From Capsicum annuum (lineage: Eukaryota; Streptophyta; Magnoliopsida; Solanales; Solanaceae): a DNA stretch of 64,000 nt. Below, piece after piece: positions 33,623-56,080 of this stretch. A model generated the notes under the pieces. The model worked only from the letters and a program-made list of their open reading frames with translations, was not told the DNA's origin and did not search any database. The translations under genes were made by a program, and so were the position numbers. Where the stretch lies: assembly GCF_002878395.1 (NCBI RefSeq), contig NC_061115.1, forward strand, positions 215,332,963-215,396,962, in the 5' to 3' direction. The first letter of the stretch is position 1; each line of letters starts with the position of its first letter.

Positions 33623-33904
33623 GGAAAAAGGCATCGTTTTCACCCCAAACTATATCCAAAAGGTCGAAGTCACACCTAAATTATATTAGTAACCTATTAC
33701 ACACCTAAACTATAAAAAAGTGAAACTATTTACACCCTGTCAGGGTACCACCACTTGCATGTGGTGTAGTGTTTTACACGCTCTGTCACGTCAGTAAAAA
33801 GTATCACTTTTTTATAATTAAGGTATGTAATAGGTCACTTATATAGTTTAGGTGTGGATTCGACTTTTCGACTATAGTTTGGGGTGGAAACGATGTCTTT
33901 TTCG
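33623..33904. mobile_element. Foldback MITE with ~90-bp inverted ends
   Basis: The left arm GGAAAAAGGCATCGTTTTCA then CCCCAAACTATA is inverted at the right (TATAGTTTGGGGTGGAAACG then ATGTCTTTTTCG). The arms run about 90 bp each. A short internal dyad (CCACTTGCATGTGG) lies near the centre. TTA may be the target duplication. The same terminal sequences bound the 9.9-kb element at 49970-59849. It interrupts the UGT75-like pseudogene. Confidence 0.75.
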
Positions 33905-34065
33905 TTAATGTTTTTAGCCGTTTACTTTTGTTATTTAATAGGCTGGACGCGCCTAAAATAAGTGTAACACATACGCCTTAAAATGAGGGTCGCGGGGAGG
34001 TAATAATGTTAAGGTGTGTAATAGGTGACTTGTATAATTTATGTATGGCTTAGACTTTTCTTTGT
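33905..34065. repeat. Isolated copy of the giant element's right-terminal segment
   Basis: TTTTTAGCCGTTTACTTTTG, GGCTGGACGCGCCTAAAATA, GTCGCGGGGAGGTAATAATG and AAGGTGTGTAATAGGT match 59640-59800 in order and orientation. It directly abuts the 33623-33904 MITE. Confidence 0.65.
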
Positions 34066-34814
34066 AGTACTAATAAGAACAGGATCACGATCATCCTGTG
34101 TTCGAGATTTTGTATTTGTTCCCTCATTATAGGGATCATGAGAGATGAATAAGGATCATCCTTCAACATGAAGGAAGGAACTTCATCCCGTGAAAATAAG
34201 GGAAGTTCCGGTAATTTTACTGGAAATGATTGCTCGATGATCTCGTCATTATTGATCGCAAACAAATAGTGGTGATAAATAGCTAAAGCAGTAGCAGACT
34301 GAATTGACAGAAAAGCAGACGGCACGTTTACCTCACGCGCCGCTTCTGCAACCCAAGGTAATAGAATGTGTATATTAAACAAGTAAGCGGATGACCTGTC
34401 CCGTCACCGGCACATTTATCGAGGAGTTTTTTGAGATTTTTCGATCCCACGCGCCTTAAATCACTTAAATATTCACCGAGGTCCGTTTTAGGTGCGTCTT
34501 CGTCGTAGCCATCGGAGAATGAGTCGTAGAATATGTTATCCATGATCGGAGGATTGTTGATTTTGTTGAAGCCGTCGACAGTGGTGGCGAAGGTGCATCA
34601 GGCGCCGGCGCGTGTGATGTTTTTGGCTAGTTGGAGAGTGGGATTTATATGGCCTTGGGAGGGAAGAGAAATGATACGGAAATGATGTTGTTTCATCGTT
34701 TTAGGGAGTTTCACTATTTTTGACTAATGCTCGACAAAACAAACATGACATTATTGGATATTTATGGAAATTGGATTTATATAAAGGTTAGTTTATACAT
34801 AATTATGTCTTGTT

Positions 34815-36020
34815 TGTTATACTATTATTTATCCTAAGTCGAGGTTCATCGAAAACAGTCTCTCTACTCAGAGACGGATTCAGGATCCGAACTTACCGGG
34901 TGTCAAGTAAACTTATCGATAATTCAATCAGACTATTTATCTTTCCGGTCTATAGGATAATTAACAAATCAATCAATAATAAAAGAACAGTAATAAAATG
35001 ACCAAACTTAAACTTTGAATAATATTACTAATATTCATAATTCATTACAATTGCCCACGACGAGTTTTCATATTCTGAAAACGATCAGTGATGACATCAT
35101 TACTTACATTTGCAAATACATCACGCTCTATGTAATATACTAAACAATCATTTAAATATTGATCACACTAATTTTTGTCCTTCCCTGCTTTTTTGTATTT
35201 GTGTCAATCTTTTTGGCCAAAGTTTAGAATTGATATATAATAATTGATATGTGTATGAATATATTACCAAAGTATGGATGAGAGAGATTAAATTATTTTT
35301 AACAACTAATGAAATTAAAAAAAAAAGTCAAAACAATAATTAATTATTTAATTAAGTCAACTTAATTAGCAGTTAAGTCAACTTAATTAGCAGTATGTGC
35401 TTGAGCTGCACAATTGCTCCCTTACAAAATTTCACAATTTGCTTCAAGAAAAGAAATAATAAGACCTTACCTTCTTGCATAGAATATTCTTGGTTAGGAA
35501 TGATTGATGAACAAAGAGAAGCAAGAACAAGAATAATTCACAAAAGAATGGTCTTGAGACTGATGTGGAAAATGGAAAGCCAATTGAAAATAGTGTGTAA
35601 TGTTATTACACTCTTTCAAGTCATTTGTATGTGGCTAGGCCTATCTTTTATTTTCGTTATTTTGGGCCCAAGGCCTAACAATTGTTTGAAGTTTGATGAA
35701 TGGCTTAACAGCCAACAAAAATTGATTAAAAAAGTAATGCAGCAGAGGTCGAACCCGCGACCTTTGGGCCCTTCAAAACACATCTCTACCACTTGCTCTA
35801 GATACCACTTTGTTATTGTGAGTGGCGGATTTATTATTTGAATATATCAGTGTATATATACCTATATAGAGAGAGAGTCCGTCGAAGTTTGTGGGTGGCG
35901 TGCCACCCCCACGGCAATGAATAGATCCGCCCCTGTCTCTACTTCACATGAGGTAGTGGTACACTTTACCCTCCCTAGCCCCACTATGTGAGAATATACT
36001 GAATATGTTGTTGTTAGTAT
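34815..36020 (+). mobile_element. RTE LINE 3' end, split by a hAT insertion
   Basis: 34820-34868 carries LINE 3' UTR (ATTTATCCTAAGTCGAGGTT, CGAAAACAGTCTCTACT). 35936-36020 carries the rest (TCTCTACTTCACATGAGGTA, ACTATGTGAGAATATACTGA, TTGTTGTT). Removing the hAT and one TCTCTACT copy joins them into the usual tail. A weaker tail copy in the same orientation lies at about 36080-36165. Confidence 0.8.
34869..35935. mobile_element. Non-autonomous hAT element, perfect 8-bp target duplication
   Basis: It starts CAGAGACGGATTCAGG and ends AATAGATCCGCCCCTG. TCTCTACT flanks it exactly (34861-34868 and 35936-35943). 1,067 bp, no transposase. Read from its right end it repeats the layout of the element at 10046-11029: terminus, GGGGGTGGCACGCCACC, AT run, a tRNA-like segment (A-box AGTGGTAGAGATG at about 35782-35800 and B-box GGGTTCGACCTC at about 35743-35763, both on the minus strand), then a T-rich run. 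The two are inverted members of one family. Confidence 0.9.
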
Positions 36021-37699
36021 CAAGTAACTCCCTCACTCACATTATCGATCCCATGCCTGAATAGTGGAGGATGGTCGCTGAGGTCAATCAAAAACAATCT
36101 CTACCTTATAAAGGGATGTGTACATCTTATCCTTCTAAATTTCTTTGAATATGTTATTGTTATTATGTATTGCATTGATAATGTCTAACAGAAACATTCT
36201 AGTATCATATATTCAATTGAAACATATTGTAATTTCAATTGTCCAAATTTTAAGTCTAAGATGTTCAATTGAAACATGCCGTAATTTGAGTAGTCAATAT
36301 ATTCGGCCCAATATTTTATAAGTCAAGCAAAGTTGCCGACAAGCCTAATAAGTTATTGGCTTCTTTCCTATATATATTCCTGTTCAAGAAAACTATTGAT
36401 TCAATAGTTTTGCTTGAACTTGTCGAGATGGGGCTCTTATGCTATTGGTAAGTTAGGATACTAGCCTTGGGGGATTTTAATCAAATTGTTTGTTTACATA
36501 TGGTGTAGCAATAAAAAAAGACTAAAGTTTAACCAACAGCAGCTGGGGTGAAATGGTAATACTCTTACCAACAGCAGCTGGGGTGAAATGGTAATACTCT
36601 TTCATTTTGACCAGAGCCTCAAAGGAGGAAAGGCATACGGTGGTTCCCTAGACACCCAGAGAGGAGAAAGGGCGTAGTAATAGATAAAATGCTTCGGAGT
36701 TGAAAATCAAGATAGATTCAGAGATTTCCGAAACTGCTGCTGAAACTACCCGGAGATTTTCGAAACTGCTGCTGAATCCATGGGCGGGCAAGAGAGAACC
36801 AGTCTTCAACACGAATCCGGATTTAATCGGACTCCAATGTCGGATATCGAACACCAGAGTGGGAAAAGAAAAAAACGAAAAAAGAGTAAAGCTTGGATTT
36901 TTTTTCAACCCGATTCACCCTCTACGTGCCCTTTACTTGCGATTTGCCTTTCAAACGGAGTGATCTTTAGGTTTTTTCCTTCAAAGGTCTTTAATTTTTG
37001 CCTAGTGAGGCATAATTTCTTTAGAAGCTGAAGTCATGCAGAGGCATAACTTAGTAGGATATTATGATACGAACCAACACAAAATAGGGGCAAAAGTTGC
37101 AAATGACCCATGTAAATCCTGTTTTCTCTCTGAACATCAATCAAATACTTAGCATGACATAAAGGAAACAAAATTGTCCACAGATGTATATGGGGATATA
37201 CTATAAATTATGAATGAAGCCCAAAATAAGCAAATGTTATCAAAGACTTCTCCTACCCTACAAGCCTTAATCCCAATAAACTACAACTATAAATTCAATA
37301 CAAAAACAGCACAAACTCTTTGCCTGGTAATGACCAACAAAAAAAAAAAGGAAGTTGCCGACATAAACTATCTTCTCGTTCAACAGCCTGAGGAAGCAAA
37401 ACATGCCATTTGACTTAAAACATAGCCCCCTTCTGATATAACTATAGAGAACAATGAGTCGATTTACCCATTTATTTTCACAGGAAGCAAAAGTACCTCC
37501 TCATACCTGAAAGAATGTCATATATGTAGTTCTAGTTTTCCAATAATATCTGGTTCAAACCTCTCAGCTTACGGATGACAGGAAGATGATGGTGTAACTT
37601 CCGACAAGAGGCTAGCGCGATAGATGAGGTAAACTCAATTAAGATTTTTCACATAACTGAGATGAGCATTAACAGTAAAGCTCCACCTTTCTTCTTGTG
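36021..37699. other. Intergenic DNA and presumed Sec23 3' UTR
   Basis: 36533-36602 holds two tandem copies of a ~35-bp unit (ACCAACAGCAGCTGGGGTGA ...). 36640-37030 has gene-like composition; a plus-strand frame from the ATG at 36780 starts MGGQERTSLQHESGFNRTPM and has a basic KRKKRKKSK run. I cannot identify it and saw no clear exon partner. 37400-37699 is the likely 3' UTR of the minus-strand Sec23 gene. Confidence 0.4.
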
Positions 37700-48710
<11,011 letters not shown>

Positions 48711-48960
48711 TAGATCCGACAAGAAGGACAAAGGAGGATATGAAAAAGATTTCGGTTTTTTCGATGTTGTAAGATCGCGCGACCCCGGAAGGGGGAGTGG
48801 GGGTAGGGGGTCACGCTGAGGGAAGGAGGAGAAAAACAGTCAAAAGAGTAGGGAGATTGGGAAGAAGAGGGGGATTTTTTTAGCTAATATTAGTGAGGTG
48901 AGTTTGGTTGTAGAAATATGACAATCTTAGAATGAATTTGGAGATTGATCAACTTGACAC
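48711..48960 (-). promoter_or_regulatory. Presumed Sec23 leader/promoter
   Basis: On the coding strand this is pyrimidine-rich (CCCCCTACCCCCACTCCCCC at about 48791-48810), as often seen near plant housekeeping gene starts. No TATA box is evident. The boundary is arbitrary. Confidence 0.35.
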
Positions 48961-48984
48961 AAAATAGTAAGCATTTGATCATAA

Positions 48985-49350
48985 TAGATAAAACTTTTAA
49001 AATTATAATTAAAATTGAAGTTGGAGATGGAGTTGTGTTTGAGCATTATTTTTTTCTTTTTAAACTTTTGAAAACAATAACAATAAATTCAGTGTATTTT
49101 CACAAAATGGGATCAGCATAAAGTGTACTCAATCCATGTCACTGCCTTAGATAAAGTAGAGAGGTTTTTGATAAACCTCCGATTCAGAACAAATAATAGC
49201 ATAATCAACAAACAAACAGAAAATATAAAAGCACGTAACAAAAATAGATTTTGAAATTCTCATGAACAAACACCTCAATTTTACTAAACTAATATAATTT
49301 CTCAAAAAAAAAAAGTTAAAAAAAAAACTATAACCAAATGGGTCCTTAAT
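48985..49350. mobile_element. hAT-like MITE interrupted by a LINE/SINE tail
   Basis: The left part (GAAGTTGGAGATGGAGTTGT, GTTTGAGCATTATTT) and the right end (ACTATAACCAAATGGGTCC) resemble the MITE at 6932-7222. Between them, at about 49070-49190, lies an RTE/TS tail in reverse (TTCAGTGTATTTTCACAAAA, AAAGTAGAGAGGTTTTTGAT). Confidence 0.5.
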
Positions 49351-49504
49351 ATTTTGAGAGACGTATTGAATAATGAATATAATTAGTATAACTAATTATA
49401 ATTGAATAGTGGTCCAATGAAGTTCGGTTGAGCGACATAGGTCTTAGGTTAAATTCATAACAGATAAAAACACTAAGTGATTTTTTTTCATCTGTTCTAA
49501 CTTT

Positions 49505-49620
49505 GGTGGAGAAGTTACTTGGTATCTGATATTGGTAGGAGATGACATACATCTTGCGAAATTAATCGAATGCACGCAAGCTAGCTCGGACATCACGATT
49601 ATAATGGATACGAACAGATA
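49505..49620 (+). mobile_element. SINE 3' fragment
   Basis: TTGGTAGGAGATGACATACA, AATTAATCGAATGCACGCAA and GCTAGCTCGGACATCACGAT match the 3' half of the SINE at 43884-44104, diverged. Confidence 0.55.
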
Positions 49621-49969
49621 AATTATCCTTAGATTTCTCAAATTGAACAAGTATAGTTAAACATCTATTTCTAATATATAGTGAACAAGTAAAGATGGAC
49701 AAAAAGAGTAATAGATGTTACTATTAATGAAGTATTAAATATTACTATTGGCATGTAATATATAAAATGTGTCTTCTAACTTGACTTAACCATGCATCTC
49801 TGTCGTTAAACTTTGTATGTATACAGGCACGTTTAAATATTTATAAAGTTGAACAAGCAAATACATGTATTATATATGATCAATTTATGTACTACGCGAC
49901 ATCTTATATATATTATGTTGCATGGGATGTATGTGTCTACTTTTTTAGTTTTATACACATTCTGAGTTT
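49621..49969. other. AT-rich spacer
   Basis: No gene or recognised repeat between the SINE fragment and the giant inverted element. Confidence 0.4.
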
Positions 49970-50329
49970 GGGAAAAATCATCGTTTCCACCCCAACTTAT
50001 ACACTAAAAATCTAGGTCACACCTAAACTATCGCAGTGACCTATTACACACCTAAACTATAAAAAAAGTGGAACTATTACCTTCTCACGACAATCATGCC
50101 CAAGTTTAATGAATGGAGTGTACTCCACTCATCCTGTGATGATGCCGCGAGTTTTATTTAATTCTTCTATTTAATTAATAAATAGCCCTTGTGATTAAAA
50201 ATAAATAACTAAAAGATATTCAACAACTCCTCCTTCTTCACTTCACTTATTCTTTGCTTCACTTTCCCTTCAAAACCAAGAAAATTCCGATGACAAAAAA
50301 TATCCATCAATTCACCATTAAAAATATGA

Positions 50330-50715
50330 AATTATTGAATTGTTTACTTATTCTTTGCTTCACTTTCCCTTCAAATCCACTTCCTTCTTCACTTTCTTCT
50401 CTTCATCAACAACTCCTCCTTCTTTTACTCACTTAATCAAACAATGCAAATCTTGTATCAAAGCCAAACTCATTGTCACCGAGGCTTTTCACCTTCAACA
50501 GACTCGAAATACAATCATTTGGATGATGCTAATAAGGTTTTTGAGTTAATGGAGGTGAAAGATGTGGTTTCTTGGAACGCTTTGGTAACTACGTATTCTC
50601 AGATTGGACGATTTGACGAGGCTTTGGGATTGTTTGAGAGGATGAGCGAAGAGGAGATTGAATGAATGTTGTAACATATAGTGTTGTGATTTCAGGTAAT
50701 GCACAGAGGGATTTA
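50330..50715 (+). pseudogene. PPR protein fragment (PLS-type, At5g16860-like)
   Basis: The first part, around 50385-50480, resembles a PPR N-terminus (SFTHLIKQCKSCIKAKLI). It jumps directly to mid-protein repeats in the frame through 50444-50660: DDANKVFELMEVKDVVSWNA, LVTTYSQIGRFDEALGLFER, MSEEEIE. A 1-nt loss near 50662 shifts the frame; beyond it NVVTYSVVISGNAQRDLG is still readable. So this is a deleted, frameshifted copy of a PPR gene, normally an organelle RNA-binding protein. The At5g16860-like label is from memory. It sits ~360 bp inside the left end of the giant element, as expected for captured host sequence, though it may have been there first. Confidence 0.8.
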
Positions 50716-51629
50716 GGTTAGGGAAACTCATTGCAATTTATTTTTGTGTTTGTAACTGCAATTTTTTTAACAGTTGTGCGGATTTGTGGAGGGTTTTGTA
50801 ACTTTGGATGTTAACAATGGTGATTTTGTGATTTCGATGATAATTTTAGTAGTGGATGTTGAATTTTATGGTGGATGTTTGTGATTTTTGTGATATTAAT
50901 GGTTGTGTTGTGATTCCGATAATGAAATTTATGGTGGATTCTTAAAAATATTGTGGTAAGATTTGAGTTTGATGATAATGGTGTCAATGGTGATGTTTTA
51001 ATGGTGATTTTGGTGAAGAAGAAGCAATTGAAGAATATGGGACTCACATATTAAAATAAATAAAAAATCAATTTTATTGATATTTTTTCAATTGAAAAAA
51101 TAAAAAAAATAAATTTTATTAACATTTAGTTACCAATTCTTCAAACAAATGATCTTCAATTTTGATTCTTCAATTTTAATTTTGAAAGACAAATTTGGGA
51201 ATTAGGGTTCTTAATTTGTAGGGGTTTTGGGCTCTAGGTGACAAAAGAGTTTTAAAATAAAGTGTGGGTGACACAAGACTTAATAATTGAGTGGAGGTGA
51301 CAATTACTTTATTAAGGATTAAGAAAGTAAGAAAAATTTGAAAATAACACACAAGTTTTTTAATTTACACTTTGATCCAATGTAAAACCTAATATAAGTA
51401 GAAATGGAGGGAAAAAAGGCACATTTCTCTCTCTTCTCATTTATTGGAGTTTTCTCTCTCTTCGTAATTTTTGTTGTTCATTGTTGTTGTTGCTTTATTC
51501 ATCATCTTCTTCTTCATTATCATCATCTTGTTCTTCATTATCATCTCTTCTCGCTCATCATCATCATCTTCTTGTTGTTGAACACTGTTGTTACCGCTAC
51601 TATTGCTACTTGATCAATTTTTTTTAGGT
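50716..51629. other. Unassigned DNA inside the giant element
   Basis: G/T-rich on the plus strand at 50760-51010 with repeated GGTGATTTTGTGAT-like words, then A/T-rich. 51480-51600 is a TTG/ATC trinucleotide-rich tract. No gene seen. Confidence 0.4.
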
Positions 51630-52115
51630 CAAATTTATTCGTATATCACTTGGGAATTACTTATAGGTGATTTTAGTAAGTAAAGTTATAATTTTTAGTT
51701 GAATTTCTCATCTGGGTGTATCTGCTACTACTGTTTTTTCAACAGTAGATAAAACATATAACGTGAATCCAACAGATGAGTAATTTATTGCACAGATGAG
51801 TAATCTGTTACAACATATTGACTAATCTATTGCAACATATTGACTAATCTGTTGGATTTGTATTATAGTGTTGCAACATAAATCCAACATATGGGTCACC
51901 TGTTGCAACAGACTAGTTATATGTTGCAACAGATTACTCACTTGTTGCAATAAATGACTCATATATTGGATTCATGTTGCAGGTTCTATAAATTGTAGCA
52001 GTAGAAAATATACCAAATAAAAAATTCAACAAAAATCATAATTATACTTACAAAATCACCTATGAAGTAATGTCCAAGTGATATACGAACAAAATTTGAC
52101 CTAAAAAAATTCTAA
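51630..52115. repeat. Inverted repeat (left sub-hairpin)
   Basis: TTTTTTTAGGTCAAATTTAT through GTTGAATTTCTCATCTGGGT (51645-51720) is inverted at about 52010-52110 (AAAAATTCAACAAAAATCAT to GACCTAAAAAAATTC). The loop (51740-51990) is made of TGTTGCAACA/CAACAGATGAGTAATCTGTT units. A similar arrangement at 58560-59050 mirrors it. Confidence 0.75.
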
Positions 52116-52740
52116 AAATTTCAACAGGGGCACAACGAATAGGTGAAACACATGAAAAATTTCATGAAACAGGTAAAAAAGACAAAAATAGTGTATCATA
52201 CATCAAATGCAAAAGGATCGAGGGGACAAGCATTTGAGTTCTCCTAAAAACATTTAAGTTCCCTGGTATTTTAATTGTTTTCTAATGGATAACCCATCTA
52301 TTATAGCAGATTTTCTATTTGTTTGATAATTTTCAATAGATGAATCATCTGTTGCAACATGTTAGTCATCTGTTGATTCAAATTAAGCAATTATTAGTAA
52401 TAGCTAAATTGATTTAGCTAAATTAAAGACAAGTCTTTAAGACAATGGGACAAACATTTGAGTTCTCCTAAAAATATTTGAGTTCCCTGGTATTTCAATT
52501 ATTTTCCAACAGATCACCTATTTGTTGCAACAAGTTAGTCATCTGTTACAATAAATGCTTATAACAGGTTAGTCATTTGTTGCTTCAAATTAAGCAATTA
52601 TTAATAATAATTCAATTTATTTAACTAAAATTGAAGACAAGACCTTAGACAAGGGTGAAAACGTTTGAGTTCTCCTAAAAAATATTTGAGCTTTAGTATT
52701 TTAAATTACTTTTCAACACATATTTTGTCTATTTAGTAAT
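52025..52740. repeat. Left arm of the large inverted repeat
   Basis: CATGAAAAATTTCATGAAAC, ATACATCAAATGCAAAAGGA, GTTCTCCTAAAAACATTTAA and later AGGGTGAAAACGTTTGAGTT appear in reverse order and orientation at 57945-58640. It is a mosaic of 30-50-bp shared blocks with CAACAGATGA-type repeats between them. Confidence 0.8.
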
Positions 52741-52939
52741 TTCCAACAGATGAATCATATGTTGCAACAACTTAGTCATCTGTTGCAACAGATGTCTATA
52801 TCTGTTTGATAATTTTCAATAGATGAATTAGTTGTTGCAATAAGTGAGTCTTTTGTTGCAACAGATGTTTATATCTGTTTGGTCATTTCCAATAAATGTT
52901 TTTATTTGTTTGGTCATTTCCAACAGATTACTCATCTGT

Positions 52940-55900
52940 TGTAACATGTTAGTCATCTATTGATTCACATTAAGTCATTATTAGTAATAACTAAATTGAT
53001 TACTAAAATAAAATATGAATTAATAAGTTCAATTACAATTTCAATTAATCTCATGGTAATTACACGATCAACTAGGTATGTTCGTCCTGAGTAGAGTGAT
53101 CAATTGACCAATTTTATTTGAAATGATTCAAACTAAGTCATCATTAGAAATAGCTATATTGATTTAACTAAAACTAAAGATGAATTAGTAAGTTCAATTA
53201 CAATTTCAATTAATCTCATAGTAATTACATGATCAACTATGTGTATTCATCTCAAGGAGAGTGATTAATCAACCAATTTTATTTCGAATGATTCAAATTA
53301 AGTCATTATTAGTACTAAATAAATTGATTTTGACTAAATTAAAGATGAATTGATAAGTCCACTAACAATTTCAATTAATCTCAATAATTAAATGATCAAT
53401 TAAGTGTTTCATCCTTAGTAGAATAATTAATTGACCAATTTTATTTTAAATGATTCAAATTAAGCCATTATTAGTAATAACTATGTTGATTTAACTAAAA
53501 TTAAACATGAATTAATGAGTTCACTTACAATTTTAGTTAATCTCATCGCAATTACTTGATTAACTAAGTGTATTCGTCTAGAGCAGAGTGATCAATCGAC
53601 CAATTTTATTTAAAATAATTCAAATGAAGATATTATTAGTAATAACTAAATTGATTTAACTAAAATTAAAGATAAACTTACAATTTCAGTTAATCTCATA
53701 GTAATTAAATTATCAACTAAGTGTATTCATCATGATTAGAGTGATCAATTGACCAATTTTATTTGAAATGAATCAAATTAAGCCATTATTCGTAATAACT
53801 AAATTGATATAACTAAAATTAAAGATGAATTGATAAGTTCACTTACAATTCCAATTAATCTCATAGTAATTACATGATCAACTATGTGTATTCGTCTCAA
53901 GGAGAGTGATTAATCAACCAATTTTATTTCGAATGATTCAAATTAAGTCATTATTAGTAATAAAGAAATTGATTTTGACTAAATTAAAGATGAATTGATA
54001 AGTCCACTAACAATTTCAATTAATGTATTCGTCCTTAATAGAACTATCAATTGTAAATTTTATTTAAAATGATTCAAATTAAGCAATTATTAGTAATAAC
54101 TAAATTGATTTAACTAAAATTAAAGACAAGACCTTAGACAAGGGGACAAACATTTGAGTTCTCTTAAAAACATCCGAGCTTTAGTATTTTAGATTATTTT
54201 CCAACATATATCCTATATGTTTGATAATTTTCAACAGATGAGTCATCTGTTGCAACAACTTAGTCATCTGTTACAACAGATGTCTATATTTGTTTGATAA
54301 TTTTTAATAGATGAGTCATTTATTGCAACAGGTTAGTCATCTGTTACAGCATATGTCTATATTTGTTTGGTCATTTCCAACAGATGTCTTTATCTGTTTA
54401 GTCATTTTCAACAAATTACTTATTTTTTGCAACATGCTAGTCATCTATTGATTCGTATTAAGCCATTATATTAGTAATAACTAAATTTATTTAACTAGAA
54501 TTAAACATGAATTAATAAGTTCAATTACAGTTTCAATTAATCTCGTGGTAATTACACTATCAACTAAGTGTGTTCATCCTAAGTAGAATGATCAATTGAC
54601 CAATTTTATTTAAAATAATTAAAATCAAATCATAATTAGAAATAACTATATTGATTTAACTAAAATTAAAGATGAATTAGTAAGTTGACTTACAATTTCA
54701 ATTAATTTTATAGTAATTACATGATCAACTAAGTGTTTCGTCTTAAGTAGAATGATCAATTAACCAATTTTATTTGAAATAATTAAAATCAAGCAATTAT
54801 TAGTAATAATTAAATTAATTTAACTAAAATTAAAGATGAATTGATAATTTTAATTTCGATTTCAATTAATCTCATAGTAATTACATGATCATCTAAGTGT
54901 ATTCGTCTTGAGTAAAGTGTTAATTGATCAATTTTATTTGAAATGATTCAAATTAAGATATTATTAGTAATAACTGCATTGATATAACTAAAATTAAAGA
55001 TGAATTGATAATTTCAATTACGATTTCAATTATTCTCATATTAATTACACGATCATCTTAGTGTGTTCGTTCTTAGTAGAGTGATCAATTGACTAATTTT
55101 ATTTAAAATGATTCAAATTAAGCCATTATTAGTAATAGCCAAATTGATTTAAGAATTACAATTTCAATTAATCTCATAGTAATTACATGATCATTTAAGT
55201 GTATAATCTATTGCAACAAATTTAATCTGTTGTAATAGATGAGTCATTCATTGAAAATTATCAAACAGATATACACATATATTGTAATAGATTAGTCATC
55301 TGTTGTAACAAATGTCTTTATTTGTTGGTCATTTCCGACAGATGACCAATCTGTTGCAACATATGGCTTTATGTGTTTGTTATTTCCAACAGATTACTAA
55401 TTGTTGCAACAGGTGACTAATCTGTTACAACAAACGTCTTTGTCTGTTTGGTCATTTTCAACAGATTACTCATCTTTTGCAACATCTTAGTCATCTATTG
55501 ATTCATATTAAGTCATTATATTAGTAATAACTAAATTGATTTAACTAGTATTAATAAGTTTAATTACTGTTTCAATTAATCTCATGGTAATTACACAATC
55601 AACTAAGTGTGTTCGTCCTAAGTAGAGTGATCAATTGACCAATTTTATTTGAAATGATTCAAACCAAGCCATAATTAGAAATAACTATATTGATTTAACT
55701 AAACTTAAAGATGAATTAGTAAGTTCACTTACAATTTCAATTAATTTTATAGTAATTACATAATCAACTAAGTGTTTCGTCTTAAGTAGAATGATCAATT
55801 GACCAATTTGATTTGAAATAATTAAAATTAAGCAATTATTAGTAATAACTAAATTGATTTAACTAAAATTAAAGATGAATTGATAATTTAATTACGATTT

Positions 55901-56080
55901 CAATTAATCTCATAGTAATTACACGACCATCTAAGTGTGTTCCTCTACAGTAAAGTGTTAATTGACCAATTTTATTTGAAATGATTTAAATTAAGACATT
56001 ATTAGTAATAACAACACTGATTTAACTAAAATTAAAGATGAATTGATAAGTTCAATTACGATTTCCATTAACATGTTGCA
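52940..56080. repeat. Satellite-like monomers of ~163 bp in three blocks
   Basis: A unit with TTATTAGTAATAACTAAATT, GATTTAACTAAAATTAAAGA, TCAATTAATCTCATAGTAAT, TACATGATCAACTAAGTGTA and GAGTGATCAATTGACCAATT recurs. Copies begin near 52979, 53136, 53304, 53466, 53632, 53787, 53953, 54467, 54625, 54793, 54962, 55124, 55513, 55672, 55837 and 55999. Spacing is mostly 155-169 bp. Blocks are separated at about 54180-54440 and 55205-55500 by CAACAGATGA-type repeats. Confidence 0.88.

Larger units (their letters stand above)
31595..34696 (-). pseudogene. UGT75-like UDP-glycosyltransferase pseudogene
   Basis: The remnant starts at ATG 34696 (MKQHHFRIISLPSQGHINPT, the N-terminal UGT His motif). A TGA at 34598-34600 interrupts RAGA-CTFATTVDGFNK. 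It continues as DSFSDGYDED and LTCLIYT, then a 1-nt shift near 34370 precedes LLPWVAEAAREVNVPSA. After REQIQNLE (about 34090) foreign DNA is inserted. Coding resumes at about 33650 (FFLNTFDKLKEKSLKILEVL, then CTWLDTKPEGSVVY) and breaks off after GLLESERPF (about 33345). A ~1.4-kb MITE-rich insertion replaces the part leading into the PSPG box. The tail runs from GCFVTHCGWNSTVE (about 31955) to the stop at 31595. UGT75 assignment comes from SDGYD, EGSVVYV and GGSSHNNL-type motifs. Confidence 0.88.

Noticed and set aside
35395..35841. 148-aa plus-strand frame inside the second hAT element
   Set aside because: It crosses the tRNA-like segment, matches no transposase motif, and the sister element at 10046 has no equivalent frame.
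36780..37031. 83-aa plus-strand frame with a basic KRKKRKK run
   Set aside because: Could be part of a gene, but no recognisable domain, no clear splice partner, and it lies close to the Sec23 3' end; left as unassigned.
48711..48731. Upstream start of Sec23 giving seven extra residues
   Set aside because: The upstream codon at 48731 is TTG, not ATG; the ATG at 48710 matches known plant Sec23 starts.
51404..51613. 69-aa hydrophobic frame resembling a membrane peptide
   Set aside because: It comes from TTG/ATC trinucleotide runs in repeat DNA; no conserved context.
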